The position numbers and the translations under genes were made by a program. Under the pieces are notes generated by a model. That model searched no databases, was not told the DNA's origin, and worked only from the letters and a program-made list of their open reading frames with translations. Of a stretch of 64,000 nucleotides of DNA, positions 42,233 to 51,649 are shown in pieces. Source of the DNA: Ferrimonas sediminum (GTDB lineage Bacteria > Pseudomonadota > Gammaproteobacteria > Enterobacterales > Shewanellaceae); the NCBI RefSeq assembly GCF_900100175.1, contig NZ_FNEM01000006.1:62001-126000 (forward strand), written 5' to 3'. Positions within the stretch are counted from its first letter, which is position 1. Each line of letters begins with the position of its first letter.

Positions 42233-42883
42233 TTACTGAAACAGTTGCAGGGACAATGGCGTAACCGCCAGGTCTTCGCGCAGCCCTTTCAACAGGCTGC
42301 CGGTTAACAGGGCGATGGCCCGATAGTAGTCGCTGTCAGCCTGTTCAAACATCAATGTGCAAAATCGCAGGCCCCAGGGCAGCAGGTGCTGGCCCAAAAA
42401 GTCCGACAGGACCTTGAGGGCGATGCCATTTTGCTGCTTGATCTCATCCCCCAATAACCCGGATACCACCGAGAGCATCAGGCCGATGTGATCCACCGGC
42501 TCCCTGCTTTGAGTGGAGACCAGAATGCCGTGATGCTGCAAAAAGGCCGCCAGCGCCTCGGTCGATGGTCCGCACAGCAACCGCTTTTCATGCAGGTAGG
42601 GCGAGCCCCACGGAATCGCAGCCAGTTCGCCCGGGCCGATGAACAGGCGGGTGTAATCCCGCTTGAGGATCGGAAGCAGAGTCTCATTGTCCTCTGCCAA
42701 TGCGGGTTTCAGTAGCGCCAGCGCATCACGGCGACTGCGGGCTTCGCCCGTGGTTGGCCAGGTGTCCGATACCTGGTTGTCGCGGAACTGATCCAGCAAA
42801 AATTCACTGGGCTCAAAGTACAGTGCGTGGTACAGCACGTTCGCCTGGGCCTGGTAGTACGCCAGTTGGTCGGAATTGAGCAT
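42233..42883 (-). CDS. dmsG: TorD/DmsD-family molybdoenzyme chaperone (DmsG-like)
   Basis: 216-residue cytoplasmic, all-helical chaperone that holds the apo-reductase and its Tat leader until molybdopterin is inserted. Typical segments are RDYTRLFIGPGELAAIPWGSPYLHEKR and EPVDHIGLMLSVVSGLL. GAGAG precedes the ATG at 42883; a GTG nine bases upstream is less likely. It is the last gene of the dms operon, as dmsG is in Shewanella. Confidence 0.9.
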   Translation of the reverse strand: MLNSDQLAYYQAQANVLYHALYFEPSEFLLDQFRDNQVSDTWPTTGEARSRRDALALLKPALAEDNETLLPILKRDYTRLFIGPGELAAIPWGSPYLHEKRLLCGPSTEALAAFLQHHGILVSTQSREPVDHIGLMLSVVSGLLGDEIKQQNGIALKVLSDFLGQHLLPWGLRFCTLMFEQADSDYYRAIALLTGSLLKGLREDLAVTPLSLQLFQ

Positions 42884-42952
42884 CACAGTCACTCTCTTTG
42901 TGTGGGTTTTTGGAACAGGGGAGCGAGGCTCCCCTCCTTGGGGCGGTACGTC

Positions 42953-43588
42953 TTACACCTCGGCTGAATTTAATACTTCGCCTTCGCTGCTGCCACTGGG
43001 GCGAGTCAGTCGGTTTGGCGTGATCAGCAGATTCGGAGTAGTGACATTACTGGATGGCATGGGCGCAAAGTTCGGGGCCAGGGCTCCGGGGTATTTGGCT
43101 TTCAGATCCTCCATGGGACCGAAGTCCAGGGCGCGCATTGGACAGGACTCGACACAGCTGGGCTGGCGGCCATCCTTGATGCGGTCGAAACAGCCGTCGC
43201 ACTTGGTCATTACACCCTTGGCGCTGTCGATTTGTGGTGCGTCGTAGGGGCAGGCGCGGGCACAGCTCTCACAGCCGATGCAGATGGTCGCGTCGACCAT
43301 CACCAGGCCATCTTCGCGACGCTTATGCATGGCACCAGTAGGACACGCCTTGGTACACACCGGCTCGGAGCAGTGGTTACAGCCCAGAGAGGTGTAGTAG
43401 GCGAACACATTCTGGCTGACGGTGCCGTCGGCGGCTTCGTTCCAGATGCCCCCACCGTACTCATATACGCGGCGCCAGTTCACGCCTACCGGCAGGTCGG
43501 AACGGTCTTTACAGGCGATCTGACAGGTTTTGCAACCGGTGCACTTGCTGGTGTCGACGTGAAAGCCGTATTGAACATTAGTACTCAT
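42953..43588 (-). CDS. dmsB: DMSO reductase iron-sulfur subunit DmsB
   Basis: 211-residue electron-transfer subunit with 16 cysteines in four ferredoxin-like clusters: CTGCKTCQIACKD, CNHCSEPVCTKACPTGA, CIGCESCARACPYDAP and CDGCFDRIKDGRQPSCVESCP. The start QYGFHVDTSKCTGCKTC is near-identical to E. coli DmsB (205 residues). It passes electrons from the DmsE/DmsF conduit to DmsA. No DmsC membrane anchor follows, which fits the extracellular type of system. GGAG lies before the ATG. Confidence 0.95.
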   Translation of the reverse strand: MSTNVQYGFHVDTSKCTGCKTCQIACKDRSDLPVGVNWRRVYEYGGGIWNEAADGTVSQNVFAYYTSLGCNHCSEPVCTKACPTGAMHKRREDGLVMVDATICIGCESCARACPYDAPQIDSAKGVMTKCDGCFDRIKDGRQPSCVESCPMRALDFGPMEDLKAKYPGALAPNFAPMPSSNVTTPNLLITPNRLTRPSGSSEGEVLNSAEV

Positions 43589-43600
43589 TGTAAACTCCTA

Positions 43601-46021
43601 TCAAGCCTTACGGATTTCAACCAGGTTGGTGTGCTGGGGGTTACCCTTGGTAATTGCGGTAGTACGGTGGGTGGTCAGTACGTTGACACAGCCGCCTTTA
43701 TCCACGTTTCCGCCCTGGAACCAGGCGCCCTGGCCCACAGCAGCCACGCCGACCATGATGCGAGGGGTCACCTTCACCTCTACCTCGATGGTGCCGCGGT
43801 CGTTGAATACGTGAACCTTATCGCCGGTTTGCAGCCCGCGCTTGTTCGCGTCAATGGGGTTCATCCATACGGCGTCCTGTACCGCTTCACGCAGCCATGG
43901 GACGTTGTGGTAGCTGGAGTGTGCTCGGCCCTTGGTGTGGTAACCGAACAGCTGCAGCGGGTAGCTCTTCTTGGTTTCTGTGTCCTCATAACCTTCCCAG
44001 GTAGGCACATACTTGGGCAGGGCGGAGATAACGTCTCCCTCTTTGAGCTGCCAGGTCTTGGCTTTCTCTGCCAGACGAGAGGAGTAGATCTCAATCTTGC
44101 CGGACGGGGTGCCCAGAGGGTTGGCATCGGGATCCTTACGGAAATCCTCCAGGACAATGTAGCTGCCGTTGGGCAGGTACTTGCGGTGGATACCCTGCTG
44201 GAGCATCACCTCTTTCTCAGGCAGATCAGGCGTAGCCGCCTTGGCCTCTGCATAGAACTGGTTCAGCCAGTCTTCGCGGCTCTTGCCTTCGGTAAATTCC
44301 GCTTCAACCCCCATGCGCTTGGCCAGATCTACACACACCTCATAGATGGGGCGGGCTTCGAACATGGGGCCAACACTGGAGCTCATCTGTACCAGAGTGG
44401 CGGTGTCACCAGCGGAGTAGCTCTGGTAGATAAGGTCTTCGGACTCCAACCAGGAGACATCAGGCAGCAGGACGTCGGCGAACTTGGCGCTCGGGGTCAT
44501 CCAGTTATCTACCACCAGGATGAATTCGCACTTGCTCTCATCCGCGATGATCTTGGTGGTCTTATTGACGTCGGAGTGCTGGTTGATCAGGGCGTTACCA
44601 CCGTAGTTGATGATCGCCTTGATGCTGTTGCCCAGCTTTCCGTCGCCGTTTTCGTCCAGGTCCACACCTTGAACACCGTCCGCCAGTACGGTCATGTTCT
44701 CACCGTCTTCAATAGCCTGGGTGAAGGTGAAGAAGGAGATAGCCTTCTTAACCGGGTTGGAGCCGGTGGGCATGAAGGGAGCGGTCAGGTAGGAACCCTT
44801 ACACAGGCCGCCACAGTTAGTGCCTGGCAGACCCAGTTGACCCAACAGGATGGGCAGCATGTAGCCTGCACGGGTGTTGTTTTCACCGGCCGCCTGACGG
44901 TTTAGAGAGGCGGCAATCTGGATGAAGGGCGCTTTGGCGTCGGCCAGTTCACGGGCAAGTTCCACGATAATGTGTTCTTCGATGCCGGTGATGGCGGAGG
45001 CCCAGGCTGGCGTCTTGGCATTGGCACCCGGGGTCAGGTCACCAATGGTGGTGTTGTCCAGGATATAGGCTTTGTAGCTCTCTTCATAGCTTACGCCGGC
45101 AGGCATGGTTTTTTCATCATAGCCGACACAGTACTTGTCCAGGAACGCTTGATCAACGCGGTTCTTGGTGATCCACTCGAAGGCCAGGGCCTCAAACAGC
45201 GCGGCATCGGTACCGGGGCGGATGGCGATCCACTGATCCTCTTTACCCACAGCGGAATCGGTGTAGCGAGGATCGATGATGATGGTCTTGAACTGTTTCT
45301 GACGTTTCTGCATCAGGAAGTCGTAGCCTTCACCGGAGCCGCTCATTCGGATCTCGGAGGGGTTGTAGCCCACCATCAACACAAGATCGGAGTTTTGCAT
45401 CTCGGAGACGCTGCTGCCTTGCCAGCCAGGACCGGCAGAGCCGTATGTCTGTCCAGCTGCCTCATAGATCTGCGACCAGCTGTAATCGCCGTAGGCATTC
45501 AGGTAACCGCCTTTGAGGTTCATCAGACGGTACAGACACTGTTTGCCGGAGAAGTGATAGCGGGCACCGGAGTTGTAGGTGAAGTGGATAGACTCGTTGC
45601 CATAGTTGTCGATGGTGGTCTGCAGTTTTTCGGCGACCAGATCCAGGGCTTCATCCCAGCTGATGCGTTCGAACTGACCGCTGCCACGAGGACCGACACG
45701 CTTCATGGGGTACTTGAGGCGATCCGGCGCATAAACCCGCTTACGCAAGGAGCGGCCCCGCAAGCAGGCACGGACGTCGTGGTTGCCGTACTCGTCTGTG
45801 GTGGTGAACTCAGACTCGATGCGGGTGATGATGCCGTCGCGGCTGTACACCTTGACCGGGCAGTTCGATCCGCAGTTCACCAGGCAGGCACTCCAGTTGA
45901 GTTTCTCCTCAACCGGAATCGTTTCCGGCGGCGTGGTTTGTGCAGACTCGGAGCTGCAGCCGGTGACGGCGGCTGCGGCGCTCATAGCGGCGCTCATTTT
46001 TAGAAATTCGCGGCGTTCCAT
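43601..46021 (-). CDS. dmsA: DMSO reductase catalytic subunit DmsA, molybdopterin, Tat lipoprotein
   Basis: 806-residue molybdopterin oxidoreductase reducing DMSO or a related S/N-oxide. The Tat motif RREFLK and hydrophobic stretch end in VTGC, a lipobox, so the mature protein is probably lipid-anchored. Cluster FS0 ligands are Cys46, 50, 54 and 86. Ser181 in NAYGDYSWSQ is the expected molybdenum ligand of the DMSO-reductase class. The C-terminal cap has THRTTAITKGNPQHTNLVEIRK. Codon choice is strongly biased. In Shewanella the homologue works on the outer face of the outer membrane; the DmsE/DmsF partners imply the same here. Confidence 0.95.
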   Translation of the reverse strand: MERREFLKMSAAMSAAAAVTGCSSESAQTTPPETIPVEEKLNWSACLVNCGSNCPVKVYSRDGIITRIESEFTTTDEYGNHDVRACLRGRSLRKRVYAPDRLKYPMKRVGPRGSGQFERISWDEALDLVAEKLQTTIDNYGNESIHFTYNSGARYHFSGKQCLYRLMNLKGGYLNAYGDYSWSQIYEAAGQTYGSAGPGWQGSSVSEMQNSDLVLMVGYNPSEIRMSGSGEGYDFLMQKRQKQFKTIIIDPRYTDSAVGKEDQWIAIRPGTDAALFEALAFEWITKNRVDQAFLDKYCVGYDEKTMPAGVSYEESYKAYILDNTTIGDLTPGANAKTPAWASAITGIEEHIIVELARELADAKAPFIQIAASLNRQAAGENNTRAGYMLPILLGQLGLPGTNCGGLCKGSYLTAPFMPTGSNPVKKAISFFTFTQAIEDGENMTVLADGVQGVDLDENGDGKLGNSIKAIINYGGNALINQHSDVNKTTKIIADESKCEFILVVDNWMTPSAKFADVLLPDVSWLESEDLIYQSYSAGDTATLVQMSSSVGPMFEARPIYEVCVDLAKRMGVEAEFTEGKSREDWLNQFYAEAKAATPDLPEKEVMLQQGIHRKYLPNGSYIVLEDFRKDPDANPLGTPSGKIEIYSSRLAEKAKTWQLKEGDVISALPKYVPTWEGYEDTETKKSYPLQLFGYHTKGRAHSSYHNVPWLREAVQDAVWMNPIDANKRGLQTGDKVHVFNDRGTIEVEVKVTPRIMVGVAAVGQGAWFQGGNVDKGGCVNVLTTHRTTAITKGNPQHTNLVEIRKA

Positions 46022-46077
46022 AGGTTAAACCCTCTTTTATTGGTGGCCGGGCAGGGTGGCTGCCCGGCTTGTGTCGC

Positions 46078-48075
46078 TCACAAAGAAATGGAATAGGTCA
46101 GCATCAGCTGATGGGCGTTGTAGTTGTGGTTCAGATCACCCAGGGTGGTCAGGCCATTCACGGCATCGACGGCCACGTCGGCGTAGTCGGTGTCGTAGTA
46201 TCGCTCGTAGCGGTAATCCAGCTTCAGATGGCTGCGCGGCGACAGCAGGTAGCGGGCAAACAGGCCCACAGAGTGGCTGTAGCTGTAGTAGTCGTCGAAG
46301 CCGGTGCTGGCGGCGCCACTGTTGCTGGCATCGCTGTCGCTGTTGGCAAACAGGTAGTCACCGCCCAGAGTCAGGCTGTCCTGCATCAGCCCTGACCACT
46401 CAAATCCGGCGCCAAGGGTAACGAAGCGATCCTCGATCTGTGCCGTCCAGTCCGCCAGACCGCCGGCCTGGGAGCCAGATTGGTTGGCATCGATCCACTG
46501 TTGTCCGGCAAAGCCGTAGACCGACAGGTGACGCTGCACCAGGTAGCTGGCATTGAGTTGGTAGCCGTAATCCTTGGCATCGGTCAGACCGATCTCGGTG
46601 TCGGTGTAGTCGTCACTGGCGTATTGCAGTGACAGATCCATCGACAGGGCGCTGGTCGGTTGGTGACGCAGGGTCAGGCGGGTTTCCAGCCGGTTGCGGT
46701 CGGCCAGGTAGTATTTGCGCATCAACTCATTTTGTTCGGTGGAGGTCACCGAGTTAGCCTGGTAGCGACTGCCATCGCGCTGGCTGAAACCGGCATCAAA
46801 TTCGATGCGCCAGTGGTCTAGGGCGGTCACCTTAAAGCCGGCACCGATGCCGTGTTGTTCGGTGACCTCCCGGTCGGAGTGAGAACGCTCATCCCTGTCG
46901 TAACGGTACTCGGCGTCGAAACGATAGCCTTTTGCGACACGATATTGGGCCGCCAGTTTTGCGTCGCTGGAGCGGTGATCCAGCAGGACATTTTCCGAGA
47001 CGAGGCCGGTAACGGCGTTGTAGTCATACTGGGCGAACTCAAACACCGAACTTTGGTTGTCACGATCGCTGTATTTGCCGCTGGCCTGCAGTTTCAGGGC
47101 ATCGCCAACCACCGTGGTGTAGCGGCCGCTGGCATCCAGAGTGTCGATCTGTCCGTCCCAGTTCTGGATTGGGCTTTGGGCCGCGTTCACCAGCTGGTCG
47201 TCCTGAATCAGGCGGCCACTGCTGATGCGACCGTCGAACTGACCCAATGACGACAGCAGGTTACCGGAAAGGGTGATCTGGTGGGATTCGTTGTCCGGAT
47301 CCATCGCCAGCAGGCTGCCAAAAGTCTGATGGTAAATTTCATCGAGGTGGTTGCGGTAGACCGAGCCCTGATAGTCCAAAGCTGCGAGCCACTGCTGTCC
47401 CTGAAGCTGTGCGCCGGCAGCAAAGGTGTCGGTGGTGCTGTCAACCCGCTTCGCCAGGTTGACCGGGCTGGGCGTGACCACCGAACTGCGCTGGTGACCG
47501 GTTTTGTCTTCGGTGCGATAGTCCAGGTAGGTGGTGACGGGCAACCCCGCCAGCGGCGGGTTGGCGGACAGGCCGACGCCAATCTGCTCCCGTTTGATGC
47601 CAAGTGTGGTGGGGTAAGCCTGGGCCGCCGGAGTCAACTGGTCGTTACCATAGTGGTACTGGCTCACCGCCTGATCGCTGTCTACCTGCGCCAGCTGTCG
47701 ATAGTTAACTGTCAGCCGGTAGCGATCGTCTTTGCTCAACCGGGCATCGAAATCACCGTGTTCCAATCCCAGGTCATGGGCAGTGGCTTTCAGGCGCCAG
47801 CCGGAGTCGTTGGCCACCCGGGCCTGGCCGCTCATGCTGGCTACGGCGCCGCTGTCGTCGCTGCCCAGGGCGTTTTGGGCGTGGGCGTCATCGATGTCGG
47901 CGTAGCCGGCGCCAAGTTCCAGTTGGCCGTGGTTGGCTGTCGCCGGGCTGCAGCGCTTGCACTGCCATTGACTGGTGTTGACGCCGTCGGTATTGGCGTT
48001 GGCGAGGCCGAAGTCTACCGCCAGTGCCGGTGAGCTGGCGGCGATGATCGCCAGAGTAATCAGGTTGTATTTCAT
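46078..48075 (-). CDS. dmsF: Outer-membrane beta-barrel DmsF (MtrB/PioB family)
   Basis: 665-residue outer-membrane barrel that sheathes the decaheme cytochrome so electrons can cross the membrane. Signal peptide ends SPALA. Residues ~38-42 have the CKRC (CxxC) pair typical of MtrB-family porins. The rest is alternating amphipathic strands with many Tyr/Asp/Arg and ends QLMLTYSISL, a barrel closing strand. It lies between dmsE and dmsA, the standard dmsEFAB order. E. coli-type DMSO reductases have no such subunit. Confidence 0.93.
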   Translation of the reverse strand: MKYNLITLAIIAASSPALAVDFGLANANTDGVNTSQWQCKRCSPATANHGQLELGAGYADIDDAHAQNALGSDDSGAVASMSGQARVANDSGWRLKATAHDLGLEHGDFDARLSKDDRYRLTVNYRQLAQVDSDQAVSQYHYGNDQLTPAAQAYPTTLGIKREQIGVGLSANPPLAGLPVTTYLDYRTEDKTGHQRSSVVTPSPVNLAKRVDSTTDTFAAGAQLQGQQWLAALDYQGSVYRNHLDEIYHQTFGSLLAMDPDNESHQITLSGNLLSSLGQFDGRISSGRLIQDDQLVNAAQSPIQNWDGQIDTLDASGRYTTVVGDALKLQASGKYSDRDNQSSVFEFAQYDYNAVTGLVSENVLLDHRSSDAKLAAQYRVAKGYRFDAEYRYDRDERSHSDREVTEQHGIGAGFKVTALDHWRIEFDAGFSQRDGSRYQANSVTSTEQNELMRKYYLADRNRLETRLTLRHQPTSALSMDLSLQYASDDYTDTEIGLTDAKDYGYQLNASYLVQRHLSVYGFAGQQWIDANQSGSQAGGLADWTAQIEDRFVTLGAGFEWSGLMQDSLTLGGDYLFANSDSDASNSGAASTGFDDYYSYSHSVGLFARYLLSPRSHLKLDYRYERYYDTDYADVAVDAVNGLTTLGDLNHNYNAHQLMLTYSISL

Positions 48076-48087
48076 CGTCCTTTCCTC

Positions 48088-49020
48088 TTAGCGCTGCAGC
48101 GCCTTGCCTTGGGGGTGGTTTGAGCCATGGATTTGGCTGTGACAATTCAGGCAACTGCCACCGGCACTGAAGCCGGTATCGCCACCAGGTGCGTAAGGAC
48201 GCGAGGCGTGAACGTTGCCACTGTGGCATTGCTGGCATAACAGCGGTGCCCGCGCCTTAAGCAGGTTGTCGTTGACGCTGCCGTGGGGGCTGTGACAGTT
48301 GGCACAGTTGTCCATGACCGGGGCGTGTTCCCACAATTTCGGACCGCGCTTTTCGGCATGGCACTGATAGCAGGTGTCGTTGAGGGTGACCTGTTTCAGA
48401 TCGGCGTCGCTCTGGCTGCCGTGGGGGTTATGGCAGTCACTGCATTGCATTTGGTCCCACTTCATCGGGTGGCTGGAACGCTGGTGAATCTGGGCCTTCT
48501 GCTGGCTATGACACTCGGTGCAAACGCCGTTTTGTTGTTGCTTGTCGAGGATGGGATCCTGGCCGGTATGCACCTGATGACAGCTGGCGCAGGCGACCTC
48601 TTCCAGGTTATGGCTGCTGGCGTGCCAACTCATGCGCGGGCTGTCCTGGTGACAGCTGAGGCAGACGCTGTTCTGTGCCTGGGCCGTGGCCAGGGCCTGG
48701 CTGCCAAAATCCAGCATCGGCTCTTTACCGCCGCGGTTGTGTTTGCCCTGGGGACCATGACAGGCTTCGCATTGCAGGCCGGCCATGGGGCTGTTGCCCT
48801 GCAGCGAACCGTGAACCCCGTTAAACAAAGCCATCACTTTTTCATTCTTCTTATGGCACATCAGGCAGCTGTCAGCGCCTTTTTTGGAGTAGTTACCCTG
48901 TTCAAATTTTTCGACCAGGGTATCCATGATCTGCTGTTGGCTCTGGTTGCTCCAGGGCGCGGCGCTGGCACCCAGGGAGGTGCCGGAGATCAGCAATGCG
49001 ATTAGCAGACGATTTTTCAT
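48088..49020 (-). CDS. dmsE: Periplasmic decaheme cytochrome DmsE (MtrA family)
   Basis: 310 residues with a signal peptide ([16 protein letters not shown]) and exactly ten CxxCH motifs: CLMCH, CEACH, CLSCH, CASCH, CTECH, CSDCH, CYQCH, CANCH, CQQCH and CLNCH. It is the MtrA-type wire that plugs into DmsF and feeds DmsAB. GAGAG eight bases before ATG 49020 decides the start over ATGs further up. It is the first gene of the dms operon, with TorR-box-like repeats from 49111 upward. Confidence 0.95.
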   Translation of the reverse strand: MKNRLLIALLISGTSLGASAAPWSNQSQQQIMDTLVEKFEQGNYSKKGADSCLMCHKKNEKVMALFNGVHGSLQGNSPMAGLQCEACHGPQGKHNRGGKEPMLDFGSQALATAQAQNSVCLSCHQDSPRMSWHASSHNLEEVACASCHQVHTGQDPILDKQQQNGVCTECHSQQKAQIHQRSSHPMKWDQMQCSDCHNPHGSQSDADLKQVTLNDTCYQCHAEKRGPKLWEHAPVMDNCANCHSPHGSVNDNLLKARAPLLCQQCHSGNVHASRPYAPGGDTGFSAGGSCLNCHSQIHGSNHPQGKALQR

Positions 49021-49483
49021 CTGGTTCACTCTCATGTCAGCGTTATTGGCGGCCAAACCCGAAACGGGACAAGACCTTAGTTATTCAAGAGTGGACAGAA
49101 TAAAAATTTGATATGAATAAGTTGGGTGTGGTTATGAATGGGCGGCTTGTAATTATGAAAAAATGTGAATGGCGGCGTCGATATTGTGATTGGCGCCAAA
49201 GTTTTGCCGCTAAAGCCGGAGGCTAATTGGGGGAGTAATGTTAAAAATCGTGAGCTACCTCAATAGGGGTAATAGAACTTTTTTTGCCGCTACCATCCCC
49301 TGAACTGATTGACTGAGAGGCATTCTCGATGGCGGCCCAAATAAGGGAGTGGCGGCTAATTGAACGGCGAGGGTCAATGGCTGATGTGAATCATAGATGA
49401 AGCAGTATTTTGGAGTAAGATCCCTGGCTCTGTGCCTCAGGTGGTTACAGCAATAATAACAGTCACGCCCTACAGGAGTTCCC
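49021..49483. other. Divergent dms/acetyltransferase intergenic region
   Basis: 463 bases. The dms side holds the tor-box array. A TTGGCGCCAA palindrome lies at 49190-49199 and a lone ATGTGAATCA decamer at 49384. The right side carries CAGGAG before the acetyltransferase ATG. No further gene is seen. Confidence 0.5.
49111..49172 (-). promoter_or_regulatory. Four tor-box-like decamers upstream of dmsE
   Basis: Read on the operon strand: CCATTCACAT (49163-49172), TTTTTCATAA (49153-49162), CCATTCATAA (49132-49141) and TTATTCATAT (49111-49120). All share TTCA(T/C)A with the E. coli TorR box CTGTTCATAT. Spacings are 10, 21 and 21 bases, so all lie on one helix face. The nearest is ~90 bases before the dmsE ATG. 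Confidence 0.65.
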
Positions 49484-50023
49484 ATGACCTCTCTTGAGAA
49501 GATGAAAGCCGGTTTGCCCTATAATCTGTTTGATCCTCAGCTGCACGAGATTCGAAAAAAAGCCGAGCGGCTGGTGTTTCAATTCAATCATGAACCGGAT
49601 GCGACGATTCGGCGCGACTACCTGCTGCAACTGGGGATTAAGATGCACCCCAGTGCCCACATTCAACAGCCATTTCGCACCTGCTATGGCTGCCATATCG
49701 AGATTGGCGAGCACAGTTTTGTCAACTGGGACGCGGTGATACTGGATCACGGCGGGGTGCGAATTGGCAACCAGGTGATGATTGGCCCCAAGGTGCAGAT
49801 CTACACCGTGGCCCACGATCTGGATGCCGACGCCCGGGCTGCCGGAGAGGAAACTGCCGCCGAGGTGGTGATCGAGGATAAGGCCTGGATTGGTGGTGGG
49901 GCGATCATTCTGCCCGGGGTCACCATCGGCGCCGAGGCGATCGTGGGCGCCGGCGCCGTGGTCACGAAAGACGTGGCCGCCGGTACCCGGGTTGGCGGCA
50001 ATCCGGCACGGGTGCTTGGCTGA
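49484..50023 (+). CDS. Maltose/galactoside O-acetyltransferase-like hexapeptide protein
   Basis: 179-residue acetyltransferase of the NodL/LacA/Maa group. The N-terminal helical cap (MKAGLPYNLFDPQLHEIRKK) is followed by left-handed beta-helix turns from ~60: CHIEIGEHSFVNWDAVILDH, VMIGPKVQIYTVAHDLDAD with the catalytic His, WIGGGAIILPGVTIG and the closing GGNPARVL. It acetylates a sugar from acetyl-CoA. AGGAG precedes the ATG. It is an isolated gene; the substrate is unknown. Confidence 0.88.
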   Translation: MTSLEKMKAGLPYNLFDPQLHEIRKKAERLVFQFNHEPDATIRRDYLLQLGIKMHPSAHIQQPFRTCYGCHIEIGEHSFVNWDAVILDHGGVRIGNQVMIGPKVQIYTVAHDLDADARAAGEETAAEVVIEDKAWIGGGAIILPGVTIGAEAIVGAGAVVTKDVAAGTRVGGNPARVLG

Positions 50024-50108
50024 TTCAGTCCGTGTCACTTTTTTACAAGCCAACGTCAACCCGCTGTGCTGTAATGACCGCCATTCAAGGAGCAGGGCCG
50101 GAGCCGAA

Positions 50109-50912
50109 GTGAACCGAGTCAGTTATCATAAAACCAGTATTGAGGACGTCAGCCTCATTGACGCCCACTACCGCCGGTTTGCTTTTGAACGTCACTTTCA
50201 TCTGGATTATCACCTGGGGCTGATCACCGAAGGGGAGCAGCGCTACTACTGCCGCGGCAGCTGGCATCACGCCGGTCCCGGCCAGTTGGTGATCATGCCG
50301 CCCGGAGAGACCCACGATGGTCAGCCCGAGGCGGACCAGGGTTACCGGGTCAAGGTGTTCGCCCTGGGGGCGGGGTGGTTGCGTCAACAAACCGGCGCCG
50401 AAGATCATCATCGGAACACTCTGGCATGCCAGCAGATCACCGACCCCGGCTTGTACGCGCAACTGAGCCAGTGCCACCATTGGCTCAGACAGCCGGAGCT
50501 GGCGCAACTAGCCGAGGATTGCTTGCCGCTGGAGGCCATCGGTTTACTCCTAGCGCGCCATGGCGGCCGTAGCGTCGATTGCCACACGCCGCTGGGGCGT
50601 AGGCAGCTGTTTGAGATTCGAGACTACCTGATGGCCCACCTGGACCAACGTATTCGGCTCGAGGATCTCAGCCGCTTGTGTCAACTCAGTCCCTCACAGC
50701 TGCTGCGCCAGTTTAAGGCCCTGACCGGCATGACGCCTTACGCCTGGTTGGCGCGGCTTCGACTGGAGCAGGGGATGGCACTGTTGCGTCAGGGCTTGCC
50801 CATTGCCGAGGTGGCGTTGCAGGTCGGCTACTATGATCAATCCCATTTTACCAAGGCGTTTAAGCGCCAGTTTCTGGTGGCACCGTCTCAGCTGTTTGCC
50901 ACCCGCCATTGA
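50109..50912 (+). CDS. AraC-family regulator with cupin sensor domain
   Basis: 267 residues. The N-terminal cupin (HFHLDYHLGLITEGEQRYY, PGQLVIMPPGETHDGQP) probably binds an amino-acid-like or other small effector. The C-terminal double helix-turn-helix is RLEDLSRLCQLSPSQLLRQF and EVALQVGYYDQSHFTKAFKR. The GTG start at 50109 is supported by GGAG six bases upstream; the longer frame runs inside the upstream gene. It sits 39 bases before a LysE-type exporter, a very common regulator-exporter pairing. Confidence 0.9.
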   Translation: MNRVSYHKTSIEDVSLIDAHYRRFAFERHFHLDYHLGLITEGEQRYYCRGSWHHAGPGQLVIMPPGETHDGQPEADQGYRVKVFALGAGWLRQQTGAEDHHRNTLACQQITDPGLYAQLSQCHHWLRQPELAQLAEDCLPLEAIGLLLARHGGRSVDCHTPLGRRQLFEIRDYLMAHLDQRIRLEDLSRLCQLSPSQLLRQFKALTGMTPYAWLARLRLEQGMALLRQGLPIAEVALQVGYYDQSHFTKAFKRQFLVAPSQLFATRH

Positions 50913-50951
50913 TCGCCTGGCGATCGTTCGTTTGATAGATCGAGGAACCCC

Positions 50952-51620
50952 ATGAACGAGACCACCGTGTTACTGACCCTGGCGTCAGTACACTTTGTTG
51001 CCTTAATGAGCCCAGGCCCGGATTTTGCCCTGGTGGTGCAAAGTGCCGGCCGCCATGGCCGACGCACCGGCGTGTTTATTGCCCTGGGACTGTCATTGGG
51101 GATTTTGTTGCATGCGCTGTTCAGCCTGACCGGTGTCAGTTTTCTGATTCAGCAGCATCCGCTGTGGTTTCTGTGCATCAAGTTGGCCGGGGGCAGTTAC
51201 CTGCTGTGGCTGGGGGTAGGGGCCCTGAAGTACGTAATGCGTCATTGGCGACAGCGCCATAGTCTGGGCGCGGCCCCGGTGGCCGCCGCAGCCGGCAGCG
51301 CCAGTGCCAGTGCCGGTCGGGCGCTGGTTAAGGGGTTCACCACCAACATCCTTAACCCCAAGGCATTGGTGTTTTTTGTCAGCCTGATGTCGTCGTTGGT
51401 GCCGGTGTCGATGTCGACCCAGGGCAAACTGATGGCGCTGCTGATAATCTGGGGGCTCTCTTTGGGCTGGTTTGCCGCCCTGGCCTGGTTGCTGACCAGT
51501 CAGCGACTGCAGCAGCGACTGAACCGGGCCCGATTGGGCATTGATGCGGTGTGCGGTGGTATTTTCACTCTGTTGGGGGGCGCCATTGTGCTGCAGAGCC
51601 TGACGATGGCGCTGACCTAG
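50952..51620 (+). CDS. LysE/RhtB-family amino-acid exporter
   Basis: 222 residues with six hydrophobic spans. The family start SPGPDFALVVQSAGRHGRRTG is followed by the helix-3/4 signature LVKGFTTNILNPKALVFFVS with the Asn-Pro-Lys motif. It exports an amino acid or homoserine lactone-like compound; the substrate cannot be deduced. Probably co-transcribed with and controlled by the AraC-type gene before it. Confidence 0.92.
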   Translation: MNETTVLLTLASVHFVALMSPGPDFALVVQSAGRHGRRTGVFIALGLSLGILLHALFSLTGVSFLIQQHPLWFLCIKLAGGSYLLWLGVGALKYVMRHWRQRHSLGAAPVAAAAGSASASAGRALVKGFTTNILNPKALVFFVSLMSSLVPVSMSTQGKLMALLIIWGLSLGWFAALAWLLTSQRLQQRLNRARLGIDAVCGGIFTLLGGAIVLQSLTMALT

Positions 51621-51649
51621 CCGGAGCGGTCGATCAGCGCCTAACGGGG

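Noticed and set aside
43232-44905. 557-codon open frame on the plus strand across dmsB and dmsA
   Set aside because: It is antisense to two unmistakable DMSO reductase genes; the long frame follows from their strongly biased codons and shows no domain.
49190-49199. TTGGCGCCAA palindrome
   Set aside because: Perfect but short and single; no second copy or known regulator could be tied to it.
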